43,024 nucleotides of DNA from an uncultured Collinsella sp. (lineage in GTDB: Bacteria; Actinomycetota; Coriobacteriia; Coriobacteriales; Coriobacteriaceae), in the NCBI GenBank assembly GCA_902478985.1, contig CABSNH010000002.1, positions 1 to 43,024 of the forward strand. Reading direction: 5' to 3'. Position 1 is the first letter of the stretch; each line of letters starts with the position of its first letter. A program made the translations under genes and the position numbers. Below, in pieces: positions 42,007-43,024 of this stretch. The notes beneath the pieces are model-generated. The model ran no database searches and was not told where the DNA came from. It saw only the letters and a list, made by a program, of their open reading frames with translations.

Positions 42007-42831
42007 ATGACTGCGCCGTCTGATTTCAATTCGACCCTCGAGCTCGACGCCACCCTTGTATTTCGCGTGGCCTACGATGGCTCCTCCTATAGCGGATTTG
42101 CCGAGCAGCCGGGCCAGACGACGGTTGCAGGCGAGCTGCGCCGTGCAATCGAGACGTTGCTGCGCCGCCCAATCGATCTGACGTGCGCGGGGCGTACCGA
42201 TGCCGGCGTTCATGCGGTGGCCCAATACATCAGCGTGCCCGTAACGGACGCTGAGCTCGCTTTGACGCGCCGTAGGTGGCTGAGGGCTATGGATGCCCAC
42301 CTGGGCAAAGATATCGCCATAAACGAGGTCTACAAGGCTCGTAAGGGCTTTTCTGCACGTTTTGACGCGCGCTCTCGCACTTACACCTATCGCATTGCCG
42401 ACCGTGATGCGCGGCCCGTGCTGTCACGCGGTGCAGTGTGGTGGCATCGCTATCCCCTCGACGTCGATGCGATGGCGGCCGCCTGCCCTGCGCTTTTGGG
42501 CGAGCAGGACTTTAAGAGCTTTTGCAAGGTCGCCTCTGCCGTGGGCAAACCTACGCACCGCTGCGTAATGCGTGCCGAGTTTGGCCATGAGGTCGCCTTT
42601 GGCGAGGACATCCTCACGTTTACCATCGAGGGCAATGCGTTTTTGCATTCGATGGTGCGAACCATTGTGGGCACTCTTGTCGAGATCGGCATGCATCGCC
42701 GCGATCCCGAGTGGATGCGCGAGGTAATTGATGCCTGCGATCGCTCCGCTGCCGGTCCTACGGCGCCCGCATGCGGTCTTACCTTTATGGGCGTGGACTA
42801 CGACCCCGCCGAGCTTGTGGTGATCGATTAG
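42007..42831 (+). CDS. truA: tRNA pseudouridine synthase A
   Basis: 274 aa from ATG 42007, which has GGGAG 5 bp upstream; an in-frame TTG at 41992 is less likely. The catalytic motif CAGRTDAGVHA contains Asp65. Other TruA blocks are FRVAYDGSSYSGFAEQPGQT, FSARFDARSRTYTYRI and the C-terminal NAFLHSMVRTIVGTLVEIG. It modifies U38-40 in tRNA anticodon stems. Commonly found after rplQ. Confidence 0.96.
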   Translation: MTAPSDFNSTLELDATLVFRVAYDGSSYSGFAEQPGQTTVAGELRRAIETLLRRPIDLTCAGRTDAGVHAVAQYISVPVTDAELALTRRRWLRAMDAHLGKDIAINEVYKARKGFSARFDARSRTYTYRIADRDARPVLSRGAVWWHRYPLDVDAMAAACPALLGEQDFKSFCKVASAVGKPTHRCVMRAEFGHEVAFGEDILTFTIEGNAFLHSMVRTIVGTLVEIGMHRRDPEWMREVIDACDRSAAGPTAPACGLTFMGVDYDPAELVVID

Positions 42832-42950
42832 GGAAGTGGCTTCCTGACGGCGATCTTTGTGTGCAGTGCCTGTGAGCGGGGCGTGTGCAACATCTGTTCT
42901 TGACGTGCATCGCGACGGGCGACCATCCGCATTTAATGACGGGGTGTACC

Positions 42951-43024
42951 ATGAACGGCAGTTTGTTACTGGCTGTCGAGAGGACGGAAAACTTGGTTCG
43001 ACGTGGTTCGCATCCGCGACTTTC
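42951..43024 (+). CDS. Possible start of the next gene, cut by window end
   Basis: ATG at 42951 opens a frame to the window edge (MNGSLLLAVERTENLVRRG). Only GGGG at 42941-42944 could serve as a ribosome binding site. Twenty-four codons are too few to identify a product, and it may be spurious. Confidence 0.2.
   Translation, partial: MNGSLLLAVERTENLVRRGSHPRL

Overview
The window looks like a chromosomal segment of a gut Coriobacteriia, most likely Collinsella. The basis is inference: high-GC Gram-positive-type codon use, a C-type (zinc) S14 protein, a zinc-lid adenylate kinase, the selenium-dependent molybdenum hydroxylase accessory set yqeB/yqeC/mocA/xdhC, and paired YheO-type PAS regulators next to NCS2 purine permeases. 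I recognised these by eye; no database was searched.

Layout. (1) 1-6148: the end of a Gfo/Idh/MocA oxidoreductase, a DeoR regulator, three tandem palindromic modules, an RluA pseudouridine synthase with a U32/RlhA-like protein, and a YheO-like regulator. (2) 6149-7895: an NCS2 permease divergent from that regulator. (3) 8000-25259: an accessory island rich in defence-type genes. It holds a DUF234 ATPase under a perfect 25-bp inverted repeat, a decayed DUF4143 ATPase behind five 23-bp direct repeats, a DEDDh exonuclease, and an unrecognised coiled-coil protein. The last is divergent from a three-gene operon: DrmD-like SNF2 helicase, DUF1156 DNA methylase, and DUF499 ATPase with an N-terminal HEPN domain. 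An intact DUF4143 ATPase behind four 33-bp direct repeats closes the island. (4) 25297-31871: a membrane protein, a second YheO-like regulator, the cofactor-maturation genes mocA, yqeC, yqeB and xdhC, and a second NCS2 permease flanked by two 67-bp direct copies of a palindrome. (5) 32050-41971: a ribosomal spc/alpha operon starting abruptly at rplE and running to rplQ, closed by a strong UUCG-loop terminator. (6) truA and the window end.

How they fit. The purine transporters, YheO-type regulators and Se/Mo-hydroxylase maturation genes suggest import and anaerobic oxidation of purines, although no catalytic hydroxylase subunit lies here. The helicase/methylase/HEPN-ATPase operon looks like a restriction- or DISARM-related antiphage locus with an RNase-type effector. 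Its leader carries a ten-G tract inside a short ORF with a good ribosome binding site. Deletion of one G would extend that ORF to a TGATG junction with the helicase start, a candidate phase-variable switch.

The most novel pattern is that three AAA-type ATPase loci each carry a different precise repeat architecture directly upstream: an inverted repeat with 25-bp arms, 5 x 23 bp and 4 x 33 bp. This suggests each recognises its own promoter DNA. The abrupt start of the ribosomal operon next to two kinds of repeat is a second point worth following.
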